Translations under genes and position numbers: made by a program
Source: Cellvibrionaceae bacterium AOL6
GTDB taxonomy: Bacteria > Pseudomonadota > Gammaproteobacteria > Pseudomonadales > Cellvibrionaceae
Direction of reading: 5' to 3'
Assembly (NCBI GenBank): GCA_003265435.1
Contig: NOXC01000019.1
Span: 1 to 64,000, forward strand
DNA: 64,000 nucleotides
Shown here: piece by piece, positions 27,723 through 36,996 of the stretch
How the letters are laid out: the number at the start of each line of letters is the position of its first letter
Position numbering within the stretch: position 1 is the first letter of the stretch
Notes under the pieces: model-generated
What the model was told of the DNA's origin: nothing
What the model saw: only the letters and a program-made list of their open reading frames with translations
The model's database searches: none

Positions 27723-28440
27723 TGTCTCATATCCTGAGGATTAAATAACAATTTCATTTGCCGGTAGTATTTTTCAAACACGTCCGGCGACATCTCTTTC
27801 AGCTCGGGAAACACTTCGGCTTTTCTTACCGCCTGTTCGGCTGAGCGGTCGAATGCGGCGTTACCACTGCTCTTCACAACCGAAACGCCGACGACTCTAC
27901 CGGTTGGCACGAGTTGAATCAACAGCTCGCACTGCATTCCGCTTCGTGCGGACGGAGGGCGGTTCCAGTTGTTCTGAACCTTTTGCTGCACCAGCTCCAT
28001 GTAGCTGAGCGCTTCCTCTTCCATTTGTGCTTCGGCTGCGGCCCGCTCCTCTTCTTTGAGGGCTTTTTCCAACTCTTCAAGCATCTGTTGACGCTCAAGC
28101 TGTTTTTTCTTTCTTCTTCGGCGCGGCGCTTGCGTTCTTGCTCGACTTTTTCCTTCTCGCGCTTTTCTTTTTCCAGATCCGGTGCTTTTTTAGCCGGCTG
28201 TGCTTTCTTCGGTGGTGCGGCGGGAGGCTGTTTTTTCGTCAGATCCACTTTACGCGGCTGCTGTTTAGGCGGCGCCTTCTTGGTCTCAGATTTGAGCTTG
28301 ACCAACTTCGCTTCAATATAGCGCGGGGGCTTGACGACTTTGGGCTCACTGGTCGCTTTCCAGGTGATGAAAAACGCACCAAACAAGACCACGTGTATCA
28401 ACACGCTCAAGACGAAAGGCGTAAAGCGCAATCTCTGCAT
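27719..28440 (-). CDS. tolA: TolA, interrupted by a -1 frameshift at an A AAA AAC heptamer
   Basis: Inner-membrane protein spanning the periplasm in the Tol complex. Frame 0 (start 28440) gives the TM helix (about 10-27) and the Lys/Glu-rich domain II up to EEERK at codon 112. From 28102 the -1 frame continues with [15 protein letters not shown] and then the TolA C-terminal domain ([17 protein letters not shown] ... [18 protein letters not shown]) to the stop at 27719. Without a shift, frame 0 runs into nonsense and stops at 27919. Six A bases plus C (28108-28102) form A AAA AAC in exactly the phase needed for tandem -1 slippage. The joined product would be about 240 residues, short for TolA. 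Either a programmed shift, a one-base deletion, or a homopolymer sequencing error. Confidence 0.85.
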
Positions 28441-28441
28441 A

Positions 28442-28855
28442 TCAGGGCTCGGTCACCAGACCTACCGAATCCGCGCCGGCGTTTTGCAGCTCCGTCATCA
28501 ACGCCACTACCTTGCCGTATTCGACCTGCTTATCACCCCAGACGAGAATGGGCGTTTGCGGTTTATTGCGCAGCACTTTCGCCACCGTGTCGACCACGAC
28601 GGCCTGCGTTTTTGCCTCTTCTTGCTGTTCACCGGTATTCAGAAAAAGCGCGCCGTCTTTTTTAATCGAGACAATCAGCGGCTCATCTTCTTTTTTATCA
28701 AGCGGCTTGGACGGCGCCTGAGGCAACTCGACCTTGACCCCCTGCATCAATAAAGGCGCAGTCACCATAAAAATAATCAGTAGCACGAGCATCACATCAA
28801 TGTAGGGAACCACATTGATCTCTGCCATCGGTTTTCGCTTGCCACTCTTGGCCAT
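28442..28855 (-). CDS. tolR: Tol-Pal system protein TolR
   Basis: 137-residue ExbD/TolR family protein: one TM helix (about 17-37, INVVPYIDVMLVLLIIFMVT) holding the proton-channel Asp (YIDVMLVLL), then a periplasmic domain ending in the TolR helix MTELQNAGADSVGLVTEP. Works with TolQ as a proton-driven stator for TolA. One base separates it from the tolA start. Confidence 0.95.
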   Translation of the reverse strand: MAKSGKRKPMAEINVVPYIDVMLVLLIIFMVTAPLLMQGVKVELPQAPSKPLDKKEDEPLIVSIKKDGALFLNTGEQQEEAKTQAVVVDTVAKVLRNKPQTPILVWGDKQVEYGKVVALMTELQNAGADSVGLVTEP

Positions 28856-28863
28856 GCTACCCC

Positions 28864-29541
28864 CTACTTCGAGTGGACCTGACGATGCAAGATCGAGGAG
28901 AACTCGTCAGAAAACGTTTCGTAGCTGGTGGTCAGCGCCTCGGCCTTGGCGGAGAAGCGGTTGTAAGCCAACACAGCGGGAATCGCTGCGAACAGCCCCA
29001 TTGCCGTCGCCACCAGCGCCTCAGAGATACCGGGCGCCACCGACGCCAGGGTGGCTTGATGCTGACTGGCCAGACCGCGGAAAGAATTCATGATGCCCCA
29101 CACCGTTCCGAACAGGCCGATGTAAGGGCTAACGGAGGCCACACTGGCCAAAAACGGAAGGTTCGCCTCGAGCTTTTCCTCTTCGCGGCTCATCGCAATG
29201 CGCATGGCGCGCTGCGTACCTTCCATAATTGCGTCCGGGTCCGTGCTGCCTTGCTGGCGTAAACGGGAAAATTCCTTGAAGCCGGCGCGGAAAATGGACT
29301 CAGCACCATCGATAGCCCCCGCATTGTTCCCCTGGCGATAGAGTTGCGTGAGATCGACACCGGACCAAAACTCCGACTCAAATTCCCGAAACTGGCTTTT
29401 TGCGCGACGCTGATAGGACCCGAGCTGAATAATGATGCCCCAGGAAATCACCGATGCGAGTACCAGAATCAGCATCACAAATTGCACCAGCAGGCTCGCC
29501 CCACTGATGAGATGCCAAATTGAAAGAGGGTCCTGGTTCAT
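28864..29541 (-). CDS. tolQ: Tol-Pal system protein TolQ
   Basis: 225-residue MotA/TolQ/ExbB proton channel. Three TM helices: about 14-36, 130-152 and 165-190; the family motif VSPYIGLFGTVWGIMNSF (about 137-154) and EALVATAMGLFAAIPAV (about 170-186) are clear. Forms the pentameric stator with TolR. Its ATG overlaps the ybgC stop by 4 bp (ATGA). Confidence 0.95.
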   Translation of the reverse strand: MNQDPLSIWHLISGASLLVQFVMLILVLASVISWGIIIQLGSYQRRAKSQFREFESEFWSGVDLTQLYRQGNNAGAIDGAESIFRAGFKEFSRLRQQGSTDPDAIMEGTQRAMRIAMSREEEKLEANLPFLASVASVSPYIGLFGTVWGIMNSFRGLASQHQATLASVAPGISEALVATAMGLFAAIPAVLAYNRFSAKAEALTTSYETFSDEFSSILHRQVHSK

Positions 29542-29984
29542 CCTTTCGCTGTCTCCAGTTGTTCAAGTTGTTGTTCCACTGCGTGTTTAACATCAGCGGG
29601 AAACGCCGCAGGCCGCCCCGTATCGCGACGGACACAAGCCACTTTGATCTCCCCTTCTGCGAGGAGTTCCGCGCCTGACGCGCTTTCACGATAGACTGTC
29701 TGCGCAAACACCATGTAAGTGCGCGCCATTTTCAACGGCTTTGCGGTTACGATCAATAGATCATCGAGCTGTGCGCTGCGGCGATAATCAATTTGGGCTG
29801 AACTCACGACAATGGCCAGCGCTTCATTCAAAAGTGCGGGTTTGGGAAAGCCCAGCTCACGCAGAAAATCGGTGCGCGCGCGCTCCATATACTTCAAATA
29901 GTTGACGTAATACACCACGCCACCGGCATCGGTGTCTTCGATATACACGCGGTACTGACTGCGGAAGTCCTGCGGGGACATCAT
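29538..29984 (-). CDS. ybgC: Tol-Pal associated acyl-CoA thioesterase
   Basis: 148-residue hot-dog thioesterase. The active-site segment YIEDTDAGGVVYYVNYLKYM carries the catalytic Asp and substrate Tyr. The open frame extends upstream into ruvB, but the ATG pair at 29979-29984 with AAGGA about 11 nt upstream is the natural start. First gene of the ybgC-tolQRAB-pal-cpoB operon; 28 bp after ruvB. Its role in envelope maintenance is not settled. Confidence 0.93.
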   Translation of the reverse strand: MMSPQDFRSQYRVYIEDTDAGGVVYYVNYLKYMERARTDFLRELGFPKPALLNEALAIVVSSAQIDYRRSAQLDDLLIVTAKPLKMARTYMVFAQTVYRESASGAELLAEGEIKVACVRRDTGRPAAFPADVKHAVEQQLEQLETAKG

Positions 29985-30012
29985 TGTGAACTCAATCCTT
30001 TTTGGGAGGGGC

Positions 30013-31047
30013 TTAAAAACCGGGCAATCCGTCTTGCTTGTGCGCGTTTGGCATGGGCAAGCCAAAATGATCATAGGTGCCTTGTGTGACCATCCTCCCC
30101 CTCGGGGTACGAATCACATAGCCCTGTTGGATCAAATACGGCTCTAATACGTCTTCGATGGTATCGCGCTCTTCACTGATCGCCGCCGCCAAGCTGTCGA
30201 CCCCCACGGGGCCGCCGCCAAACTTTTCTATGATTGCCAGCAACAAGCGGCGATCCATATGATCAAAGCCACGCTTGTCGACGTTGAGCATATTCAACGC
30301 ATCATCCGCGACCTGCTCGCTGACGTGGCCATCGGAACGGACTTGAGCGTAATCGCGTACGCGTCGTAGAAGACGGTTTGCAATACGGGGAGTACCGCGT
30401 GAACGCCGGGCGATTTCATCTGCGCCACCTTCATCGATCCCTACTCCCATCAAACCGGCTGCACGACTGACAATGTGAGACAGGTCTTCTATGTTATAAA
30501 ACTCGAGGCGTTGCACGATGCCGAAGCGGTCACGCAACGGCGAGGTCAACAGGCCGGCCCGCGTCGTTGCCCCGACGAGGGTAAATTCCGGCAGGTCAAT
30601 TTTGATGGAGCGCGCCGCGGGGCCCTCGCCGATCATGATATCGAGCTGATAATCTTCCATCGCCGGATAAAGCACTTCTTCTACCACCGGGCTCAAGCGG
30701 TGAATCTCATCAATAAAAATGACGTCGCCCGGATTCAGGTTCGTCAATAATGCCGCAAGATCACCGGCCTTTTCCAAAACCGGGCCTGACGTGGTTTTCA
30801 AATCCACCTGCATCTCTTCGGCGATAATGTTCGCCAACGTAGTCTTACCCAATCCGGGCGGCCCGAAGATCAAGGTATGGTCGAGCGCCTCCTGACGACT
30901 TCGCGCGGCCTCCATGAAGATCGACATCTGCTCTTTAACAGCGGGCTGACCAATATAGTCTGCCAGCGTGCGCGGTCGAACTGCGCGATCCAACTGCTCT
31001 TCGCGCGGCTGCGGGCTCGCGCCAATCAAACGATCTTCTTCAATCAT
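30013..31047 (-). CDS. ruvB: Holliday junction helicase RuvB
   Basis: 344-residue AAA+ motor that drives branch migration with RuvA. Walker [12 protein letters not shown] (about 63-73), Walker [11 protein letters not shown], sensor 1 GATTRAG, arginine finger [12 protein letters not shown], and C-terminal winged helix ([17 protein letters not shown]). N-terminus [11 protein letters not shown] is typical. 11 bp after ruvA. Confidence 0.97.
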   Translation of the reverse strand: MIEEDRLIGASPQPREEQLDRAVRPRTLADYIGQPAVKEQMSIFMEAARSRQEALDHTLIFGPPGLGKTTLANIIAEEMQVDLKTTSGPVLEKAGDLAALLTNLNPGDVIFIDEIHRLSPVVEEVLYPAMEDYQLDIMIGEGPAARSIKIDLPEFTLVGATTRAGLLTSPLRDRFGIVQRLEFYNIEDLSHIVSRAAGLMGVGIDEGGADEIARRSRGTPRIANRLLRRVRDYAQVRSDGHVSEQVADDALNMLNVDKRGFDHMDRRLLLAIIEKFGGGPVGVDSLAAAISEERDTIEDVLEPYLIQQGYVIRTPRGRMVTQGTYDHFGLPMPNAHKQDGLPGF

Positions 31048-31058
31048 CCGAACACATC

Positions 31059-31673
31059 CTAGGGCAGCATGGATTTCAAGGCATCGCGGATCAGTTCTTC
31101 CGCAGAGCCGGTTTCATCGCTGTAAGCGCGCGAGACAGCCTTGCTCGCTTCGACAGGTTTGTAGCCCAGCGCCACAAGCGCACTCTCAGCCTCTGCCAAC
31201 AACGCATTCTTGGACGGCATTCCACTGACCCCAGCTGCAGGCTCCGGTGCTACCCCGCTCTCGGCGCCACTCCATGCCTTGAGCCGGTCACGCAGATCTA
31301 CAATCAGTCGTTCAGCGGTCTTTTTGCCCACCCCCGGTACACGCGTCAGTGCCGTCACATTGTCATCGCGAACACAGGCCACCAGTTCATCCGCATCTAG
31401 CGACAAAATGGCGACCGCCATTTTCGGTCCAACACCATTGACCTTAATCAACAAGCGAAACAGGTCGCGATCCCGACGTGAGATAAACCCAAAGAGCTGT
31501 TGCGCACTTTCGCTGACGGCAAAGTGCGTATGTAAGGTCACGGAGGCGCCCACTTCAGGCAGTTGAAAGCAGGTCGTCATCGGTGCTTGCAGCTCGTACG
31601 CCACGCCGCCGACATCCACCAGCAGTTCGGGCGCCTGCTTCTCAAGCAGGATACCTTTGATGCGTCCTATCAT
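31059..31673 (-). CDS. ruvA: Holliday junction DNA helicase RuvA
   Basis: 204 residues that form the tetrameric platform on four-way junctions. OB-fold N-terminus [18 protein letters not shown], HhH pairs [18 protein letters not shown] and [19 protein letters not shown], flexible linker (about 135-155), and the RuvB-binding domain III ([20 protein letters not shown]). The ATG at 31671-31673 overlaps the ruvC stop (TAATG), so the longer open frame upstream is not used. Confidence 0.96.
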   Translation of the reverse strand: MIGRIKGILLEKQAPELLVDVGGVAYELQAPMTTCFQLPEVGASVTLHTHFAVSESAQQLFGFISRRDRDLFRLLIKVNGVGPKMAVAILSLDADELVACVRDDNVTALTRVPGVGKKTAERLIVDLRDRLKAWSGAESGVAPEPAAGVSGMPSKNALLAEAESALVALGYKPVEASKAVSRAYSDETGSAEELIRDALKSMLP

Positions 31674-32194
31674 TATACAAGTCGTCCGCGTCGGAAATGT
31701 CTGGACTGTGCCACGCTGACCAGGTGTCGCTGTGTGTTGACGTGACAAATGGCCACCGCCAGAGCGTCTGCAGCGTCTTCCTGAGGGCTTCGCGGGAGCT
31801 TGAGCAAGGTCTTTACCATGTGCTGCACCTGCAGTTTATCTGCGGCACCCGTCCCCACAACGCTCTGCTTGATTTTTCGGGCTTCGTATTCACTGACGGG
31901 CAGGTCCTGCATGGTGGCCGCCACGATGGCCGCACCGCGTGCCTGCCCCAGCTTCAGTGCCGAACCTGCGTTCTTCGCCATGAACACTTGCTCAATCGCG
32001 AATTCGCCCGGCTGATACTGCTCAATCACCTCAGTCAAGTGGCTGAAGATCATTTGCAGTCGTTCGGGAAGGGTCAGCGTTTCGGGAATGCGAATCACGC
32101 CGCTGGCCACATAGGACAGACGATTCGACTCGGTAGACAGCACACCAAAACCGGTTTTACGCGAGCCCGGGTCCACGCCCAGCACAATTGACAT
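31673..32194 (-). CDS. ruvC: Holliday junction resolvase RuvC
   Basis: 173-residue RNase H-fold endonuclease. Catalytic acids are Asp7 ([13 protein letters not shown]), Glu68 ([11 protein letters not shown]) and the Asp pair in [16 protein letters not shown] (about 138-141). Cuts junctions symmetrically after RuvAB migration. First gene of ruvC-ruvA-ruvB; in many relatives yebC sits upstream, but here the glycan cluster starts divergently 154 bp away. Confidence 0.96.
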   Translation of the reverse strand: MSIVLGVDPGSRKTGFGVLSTESNRLSYVASGVIRIPETLTLPERLQMIFSHLTEVIEQYQPGEFAIEQVFMAKNAGSALKLGQARGAAIVAATMQDLPVSEYEARKIKQSVVGTGAADKLQVQHMVKTLLKLPRSPQEDAADALAVAICHVNTQRHLVSVAQSRHFRRGRLV

Positions 32195-32348
32195 ATCTGG
32201 TTATATATTCAGTAGTTCAGCGACGCAGTGTTCCAGCTTCGCTATACGCTGTCAAGCGAGCACGGCCGCTATGAAAATGTAAATATGTGTTAACATCAGA
32301 GCACACACCGCTTTCCGATCAATCTCGCACACACGTCCAGCTGTATTC

Positions 32349-33167
32349 ATGAAACTAAAAGAATACCCGCTCTCGTTGAGCACCGCCCGCTCACTCCGCA
32401 AGCTTCCGCTAGCGCAGTTGCACCAGCCGCACACAACACCCGCCCCAGGAGTGACGATCTCCTTGACGTCAATTCCGTCCCGGCTCAATGTTGTGCATTT
32501 GACGATCCGCAGCCTATTGGCGCAATCCCGATCTGCTGAACGCGTAGTGTTGTGGCTACATGAAAGCCTGTTGCCAAAACTGCCTGAAAAGCTTTCAATG
32601 CTAATCGGTCCTCGTTTTGAGGTGCTGCCATCGAAGTACCATTTCCCCCACCGCAAATTGATTGAAAGCCTGCGCCAATTCCCCGGCGAGACGATTGTCA
32701 CCGCAGATGACGATGTAATGTATCCCGAGGATTGGCTGGAGCGCTTGCTTGAAGAACACCAAAAACACCCCTGCGACATCGTTGCCCACGAATGTCGGAA
32801 GATCAGCCGCGACACATCAGGACAACTCACTGAATACCGGCTCTGGTCGAGCGAGGCTCCGGGCCAAAGCCATGTAGAAACACTGGCCATTGGATACGGG
32901 GGCGTACTTTATCCACCCCAAGCATTGGCGGAAACGGTTTTGGACATTGATTTGTTCACGAAGTTGGCGCCGCGCGTGGACGACTTGTGGTTTAAAGCGA
33001 TGAGTTTAATAAACCAGACCGCAACTCGTAGGACAGAAAACCCGAGACCTAAACCTGTCCCGGTGGCCTTTTCCCAACGCATCGCACTGAAACGCAACAA
33101 CATTCGTCACGATGCCAACCGAGAGCAATGGAAGATCCTTGCTGAACACTTTAAGCTGGACATCTAA
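32349..33167 (+). CDS. Glycosyltransferase (GT-A type)
   Basis: 272 residues, soluble. An N-terminal nucleotide-sugar fold (SLTSIPSRLNVVHLTIRSLL about 41-60) and a DxD-like metal site in VTADDDVMYPEDWL (about 117-130). The sugar and acceptor cannot be told. First gene of a run that continues with a GT2 enzyme, a sulfotransferase and an acyltransferase, so a role in LPS core or surface glycan is likely. The codon use and A/T content here are less GC-rich than in ruvABC, which hints at transfer. Confidence 0.7.
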   Translation: MKLKEYPLSLSTARSLRKLPLAQLHQPHTTPAPGVTISLTSIPSRLNVVHLTIRSLLAQSRSAERVVLWLHESLLPKLPEKLSMLIGPRFEVLPSKYHFPHRKLIESLRQFPGETIVTADDDVMYPEDWLERLLEEHQKHPCDIVAHECRKISRDTSGQLTEYRLWSSEAPGQSHVETLAIGYGGVLYPPQALAETVLDIDLFTKLAPRVDDLWFKAMSLINQTATRRTENPRPKPVPVAFSQRIALKRNNIRHDANREQWKILAEHFKLDI

Positions 33168-33199
33168 ATGTATCCCTCCCCTTTATCGAGAGTAAGACT

Positions 33200-34021
33200 T
33201 TGAAGATCAGCGTCATTTTTACCACTTACAATTCTCCAGAATGGCTCCAGAAGGTGCTGTGGGGCTTTGAAAATCAGGACGATGACAACTACGAAATCGT
33301 GATTGCTGACGACGGTTCCAAGGCCGAAACGAGAGAGATCATTGACACATTCCGAGCTGAAAGCGGGCTCGAGGTCAAGCACATATGGCACCCCGATGAG
33401 GGGTTTCAAAAATGTCTCATCCTGAACAAGGCTATCGTCGCCAGTGAAGGCGATTATATCGTCATGACCGACGGCGACTGTATACCACGACGCGACTTTC
33501 TCAGTACCCACCGGCGAAACGCCGAACCCGACCACTTTCTTTCCGGGGGGTATTTCAAGTTACCTATGTCGACGAGCAAAGCCATCACACGCGAAGATAT
33601 ACGCGCCGGTCGTTGTTTCGACAAAAAATGGCTGATTGCGAATGGCGTCAAGCCCAGCCTGAAATTTATGAAACTCACGGCAGGCCCGATCCGTGCGAGT
33701 CTCTACAACGCATTAACCACCACTAATCGGACTTGGAATGGCCATAATGCATCATGCTTTAAACGCGACGCCATCAAGGTGAACGGCTTTGACCAAAGAA
33801 TGAAATACGGCGGCCTCGATGCGGAATTCGGCTGGAGACTAAAACATGCGGGCATAAAGGCGAAGCAGATTCGCTACAGCGCGATCTGCGTCCACCTCGA
33901 TCACAGCAGAGGGTACGTGAATGACGAAGACTGGAAACGAAACCGCGAGATCAGGCATACCACTGTTAACGAAAAACGCGTGCGCACCCCAGCAGGAATT
34001 GAACAACTCCCTGTAGATTAA
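33200..34021 (+). CDS. Glycosyltransferase family 2, LPS-type
   Basis: 273 residues. GT2 N-terminus ISVIFTTYNSPEWLQKVL, nucleotide-binding VIADDGSKAETREII, then the WHPDEGFQKCLILNKAI block and the metal site VMTDGDCIPRRDFL; the acceptor domain has NGHNASCFKRDAIKVNGFD and the ED-like GLDAEFGWRL. This arrangement (also called the galactosyltransferase-like C-terminal half) is common in LPS core transferases. The start is TTG at 33200 (MKISVIF), preceded by GAGAG. 32 bp after the previous transferase. Confidence 0.8.
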   Translation: MKISVIFTTYNSPEWLQKVLWGFENQDDDNYEIVIADDGSKAETREIIDTFRAESGLEVKHIWHPDEGFQKCLILNKAIVASEGDYIVMTDGDCIPRRDFLSTHRRNAEPDHFLSGGYFKLPMSTSKAITREDIRAGRCFDKKWLIANGVKPSLKFMKLTAGPIRASLYNALTTTNRTWNGHNASCFKRDAIKVNGFDQRMKYGGLDAEFGWRLKHAGIKAKQIRYSAICVHLDHSRGYVNDEDWKRNREIRHTTVNEKRVRTPAGIEQLPVD

Positions 34022-34039
34022 GGTATTCCGCTTGCAGGC

Positions 34040-34897
34040 GTGAAGCAAAGGACCTTCGCACACCGGCAAGCGTTCACATCACTAGAACCGGATATCCAGA
34101 TGCTCAAAGCTGCATTTTACGCTCTGCCCCATGACACCCGACGGGCACTCTATCAACGTTTCAAAGCCAAGCGCTTTAATGAATTTCAGCAGCTTCGACA
34201 CATGACCACCGAAGCAGGATATAGCTACCAGCCCTACGACGAGCGCCGGTGCATTTTCGTGCACATCCCCAAAGCGGCGGGCGTATCTATTTGCAAATCG
34301 ACCTTTGGTAATCTTGCAGGCGGGCATACGATGATAAGCCGATATCAGCTTATCTTTAGCGAGCAGGATTTTAACAATTATTTTAAATTCACTTTTGTGC
34401 GGAATCCGTGGAGCAGACTGTATTCCGCTTATCAGTTCTTAAAAAAAGGAGGAATGACGCCGAAGGATAAAAGGTGGGCAGACGCCAATCTCGTAGATTA
34501 CACTGATTTTAATACTTTCGTTCTCAACTGGCTGACCCCAAAAAACATGCAGCTCTACCCCCATTTCCTACCTCAGAATCGTTACCTTTGCCTTCCTGGT
34601 CAAAGCAATCTCCTCGTGGACTTTGTCGGCTACTTTGAGAATATCGAAGACGATTTCACACAGATCATCGCTGCACTTGGCGAGAACAGCGATGCGACTC
34701 TACGGCATGAGAACAAGACGGAAATCGGAGATAAAAAACGCATCGACTACACCGAAATGTATTCAGATGAAGCTGCCGGAATCGTCGCAGAAGTATACCG
34801 CGATGACATTGAGCTTCTTGGCTATAATTTCGACAACAGCTCACTCCCCTCACAACTCAAGCAGCGTCCTCCCATGCCCCTGAAAACCTCTGAGTAA
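34040..34897 (+). CDS. Sulfotransferase family 2-like (PAPS-dependent)
   Basis: 285 residues, cytoplasmic. The PAPS 5'-phosphosulfate loop is IFVHIPKAAGVSICKSTFG (about 71-89) and the 3'-phosphate site is FTFVRNPWSRLYSAYQFL (about 118-135), both hallmarks of carbohydrate sulfotransferases of the heparan/chondroitin type found in bacterial LPS and exopolysaccharide clusters. It should transfer sulfate to a sugar hydroxyl. The GTG at 34040 has no clear ribosome site; an ATG at 34100 (MLKAAFYALP) is an alternative. 18 bp after the GT2 gene. Confidence 0.78.
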   Translation: MKQRTFAHRQAFTSLEPDIQMLKAAFYALPHDTRRALYQRFKAKRFNEFQQLRHMTTEAGYSYQPYDERRCIFVHIPKAAGVSICKSTFGNLAGGHTMISRYQLIFSEQDFNNYFKFTFVRNPWSRLYSAYQFLKKGGMTPKDKRWADANLVDYTDFNTFVLNWLTPKNMQLYPHFLPQNRYLCLPGQSNLLVDFVGYFENIEDDFTQIIAALGENSDATLRHENKTEIGDKKRIDYTEMYSDEAAGIVAEVYRDDIELLGYNFDNSSLPSQLKQRPPMPLKTSE

Positions 34898-34936
34898 TCC
34901 AGTGACCAACTATTGGGGGCGGAGAGTGAATTTGGT

Positions 34937-35869
34937 ATGATTCCACCCCATTCACTCACCGTGATACTGGACTTCACATTGGCTAATGCATCCTCCTTGA
35001 AATCCCAACTTGTTCAGTCCATTCTTAGTGCGATTGGCGCCTTGCCCCTCTCCTTCCTACGTCTGGTGGGTGCTTTCCTAGCTCAATTTGCGCGGTGGAC
35101 CCGCTCACGAGCATGGAACACAACTGCAACCAATATAGACTTATGTTTTCCTGACTCAAATGCAGAAACGCGCGAGTCGTTGGCCAAACAAAGCTTAAGT
35201 GAAACAGGGAAACTCGGGTTTGAAATGTGTGCAGTCTGGTCTAGAAGCAACCAATGGCTGGAAACGCAAATACGCGAGGTGAACAACGAACAAATGGTTC
35301 ACGAAGCCCTCGCTAATGGGCGCGGCCTAGTTATACTTGCCCCCCACCTTGGGAATTGGGAAGTGCTTGGCAAATTTCTACCGCGCTACGCTGCAATTAC
35401 GAGCCTCTACCAACCTCCCAAACAGGCCTCGCTCGAACCAATGATCAAAGCGGCGCGAGAAACCAGCGGCGCCACGTTGGTTCCGACCTCTCAGCGCGGG
35501 GTAGCAAAACTCTTAAAGCATTTAAAAGGCGGTGGCATCACCGGCATTCTTCCCGACCAGGTACCTGCTCAAGGCAGTGGCGTGTTCGCCGACTTTTTCG
35601 GCCACAGTGCCTACACCATGACACTCGTCCATGGGCTGCTGAGGCGTACCGAAGCCGCGGTATTGGTGGGTGTGGCGCTGCGCTGTGACGAGGGCTTCGA
35701 CATTCACTTCCTACCGGTATCCGATGCCATTTACGACGAAGACAGTGAGAAGAGCTGCGCCGCCATGAACGCCGCCATTGAAGACGCCGTGCGCTTGGCC
35801 CCAGAGCAGTACCAGTGGGAATACAAGCGCTTCAGACGTTCTCCGGGGAACCTTTACGCGCGCGACTGA
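34937..35869 (+). CDS. LpxL/HtrB-family lipid A acyltransferase (first paralogue)
   Basis: 310 residues with a membrane-anchoring helix (about 18-42). Catalytic motif LAPHLGNWEVLG (HX4E, about 135-146), substrate motif LPDQVPAQGSGVFADFFG, and the late YQWEYKRFRRSP typical of the lysophospholipid/lipid A acyltransferase family; NIDLCFPD is also diagnostic. Adds a secondary acyl chain to lipid A. The open frame extends to TTG 34913, but ATG 34937 with GGAG upstream is preferred. Its 3' end overlaps the convergent glycosyltransferase by 16 bp. Confidence 0.85.
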   Translation: MIPPHSLTVILDFTLANASSLKSQLVQSILSAIGALPLSFLRLVGAFLAQFARWTRSRAWNTTATNIDLCFPDSNAETRESLAKQSLSETGKLGFEMCAVWSRSNQWLETQIREVNNEQMVHEALANGRGLVILAPHLGNWEVLGKFLPRYAAITSLYQPPKQASLEPMIKAARETSGATLVPTSQRGVAKLLKHLKGGGITGILPDQVPAQGSGVFADFFGHSAYTMTLVHGLLRRTEAAVLVGVALRCDEGFDIHFLPVSDAIYDEDSEKSCAAMNAAIEDAVRLAPEQYQWEYKRFRRSPGNLYARD

Positions 35870-36900
35870 GTGCGCCGCGCGATGACGTCCCTGTAAAACC
35901 CCACCATCGCCTCGTTGGCATTTTCAATGTAATGCGCGCTCAAATCCGGGTAATGGCGCGGTGGTACACGCACGAGGGCCTCTTCCAGCGCGGCTCTCAA
36001 CGCCTCTGAATTGTCGACCGGCACGCACACGCCACCGTAGTCGTCGATCAATTCCTTGCACCCCCCCGCATCCGACGCGATGACCGGTAATCCGGCATCC
36101 ATGGCTTCAAGCATCACGCGCGGCAAGGGCTCGTACCGTGATGGGCAGACCAGCAAATCCAGCGCCTGATAAATCGCCTTGATGTCGCTGCGGTATCCGA
36201 CAAAGCGGATACGTGCATCCCCTTCTGCCTGTTCCTTCAGTGTCTGTTCCTGAGACCCGGAACCGAAGAAAAGCAGCACCGCTTGCGGTGCCTGAATCGG
36301 CTTGAAGGCCTCAATGAGCGTATCCCAACCTTTACTGGGGTGATAGCGCCCCACTGCACCTATCGCGATCTGACCCGGCAAAAGCTGCAGTGCCTCACGC
36401 AGCGATTTACGCTCCTCATCGCTGAGGCGTCGATGCGGAATCAGTGAGTTGGCCGCTTTGTGCACAAGCCCTTTAAATTCATTGGGCATTTTATCAACCT
36501 GCCAACGCGCGTTGCAGATCAGCCCATCCATGTGCATAAAATGGGGCCCGTTGACCTCGATATGCAGGGTGGAGACGCACGCCGCTGCCGGGCGTATTTT
36601 TGCAACCAAACGCGTCGAACGCCGCAGATGGCAGTGAATAATGTCCGGTTTGAGTGTTTCCAACGCCGAAGCCAAGGCCGCCTGTGTGAACCAACGCGCT
36701 CGTACTTCGATCACCTTAACCCGCGGATCGAGGTGATCGACGATGCTTGCCCCTCGACGCCGGTGATCTCGCCGCACAATGACGGTCACCTGATGCGTCT
36801 TACATTGCTGATTACAGGATTCGGAAGTCGAGCGTTCTGAGCCGGCGAAGCCGCGCGAGAGAATGACGTGGACGATATTTAAAGCAGTATTTTCTGGCAT
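35854..36900 (-). CDS. Glycosyltransferase family 4
   Basis: 348 residues, GT-B fold. N-terminal IVHVILSRGFAGSERS, acceptor segment IIHCHLRRSTRLV, and the donor domain with IGAVGRYHPSKGWDTLIEAF and EPLPRVMLEAMDAGLPVIASDAGG, where the EX7E motif begins. Likely builds LPS core or a related surface glycan. The frame runs 26 codons further up, but the ATG at 36898-36900 gives the family start. It is the only minus-strand gene in the cluster and starts divergently from the next GT4. Confidence 0.82.
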   Translation of the reverse strand: MPENTALNIVHVILSRGFAGSERSTSESCNQQCKTHQVTVIVRRDHRRRGASIVDHLDPRVKVIEVRARWFTQAALASALETLKPDIIHCHLRRSTRLVAKIRPAAACVSTLHIEVNGPHFMHMDGLICNARWQVDKMPNEFKGLVHKAANSLIPHRRLSDEERKSLREALQLLPGQIAIGAVGRYHPSKGWDTLIEAFKPIQAPQAVLLFFGSGSQEQTLKEQAEGDARIRFVGYRSDIKAIYQALDLLVCPSRYEPLPRVMLEAMDAGLPVIASDAGGCKELIDDYGGVCVPVDNSEALRAALEEALVRVPPRHYPDLSAHYIENANEAMVGFYRDVIARRTQSRA

Positions 36901-36996
36901 AATTCCGTTATTAACGCCTGAGGGCCTGCCCGCACTGGTTAATGCATAACCAATTCCCGGGCAAGCGTAAGCCGACAAAGCGAATAGACTAACACA

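Noticed and set aside
32252-32890. 212-codon minus-strand frame opposite the first glycosyltransferase
   Set aside because: Low-complexity shadow of a convincing GT gene; no family features.
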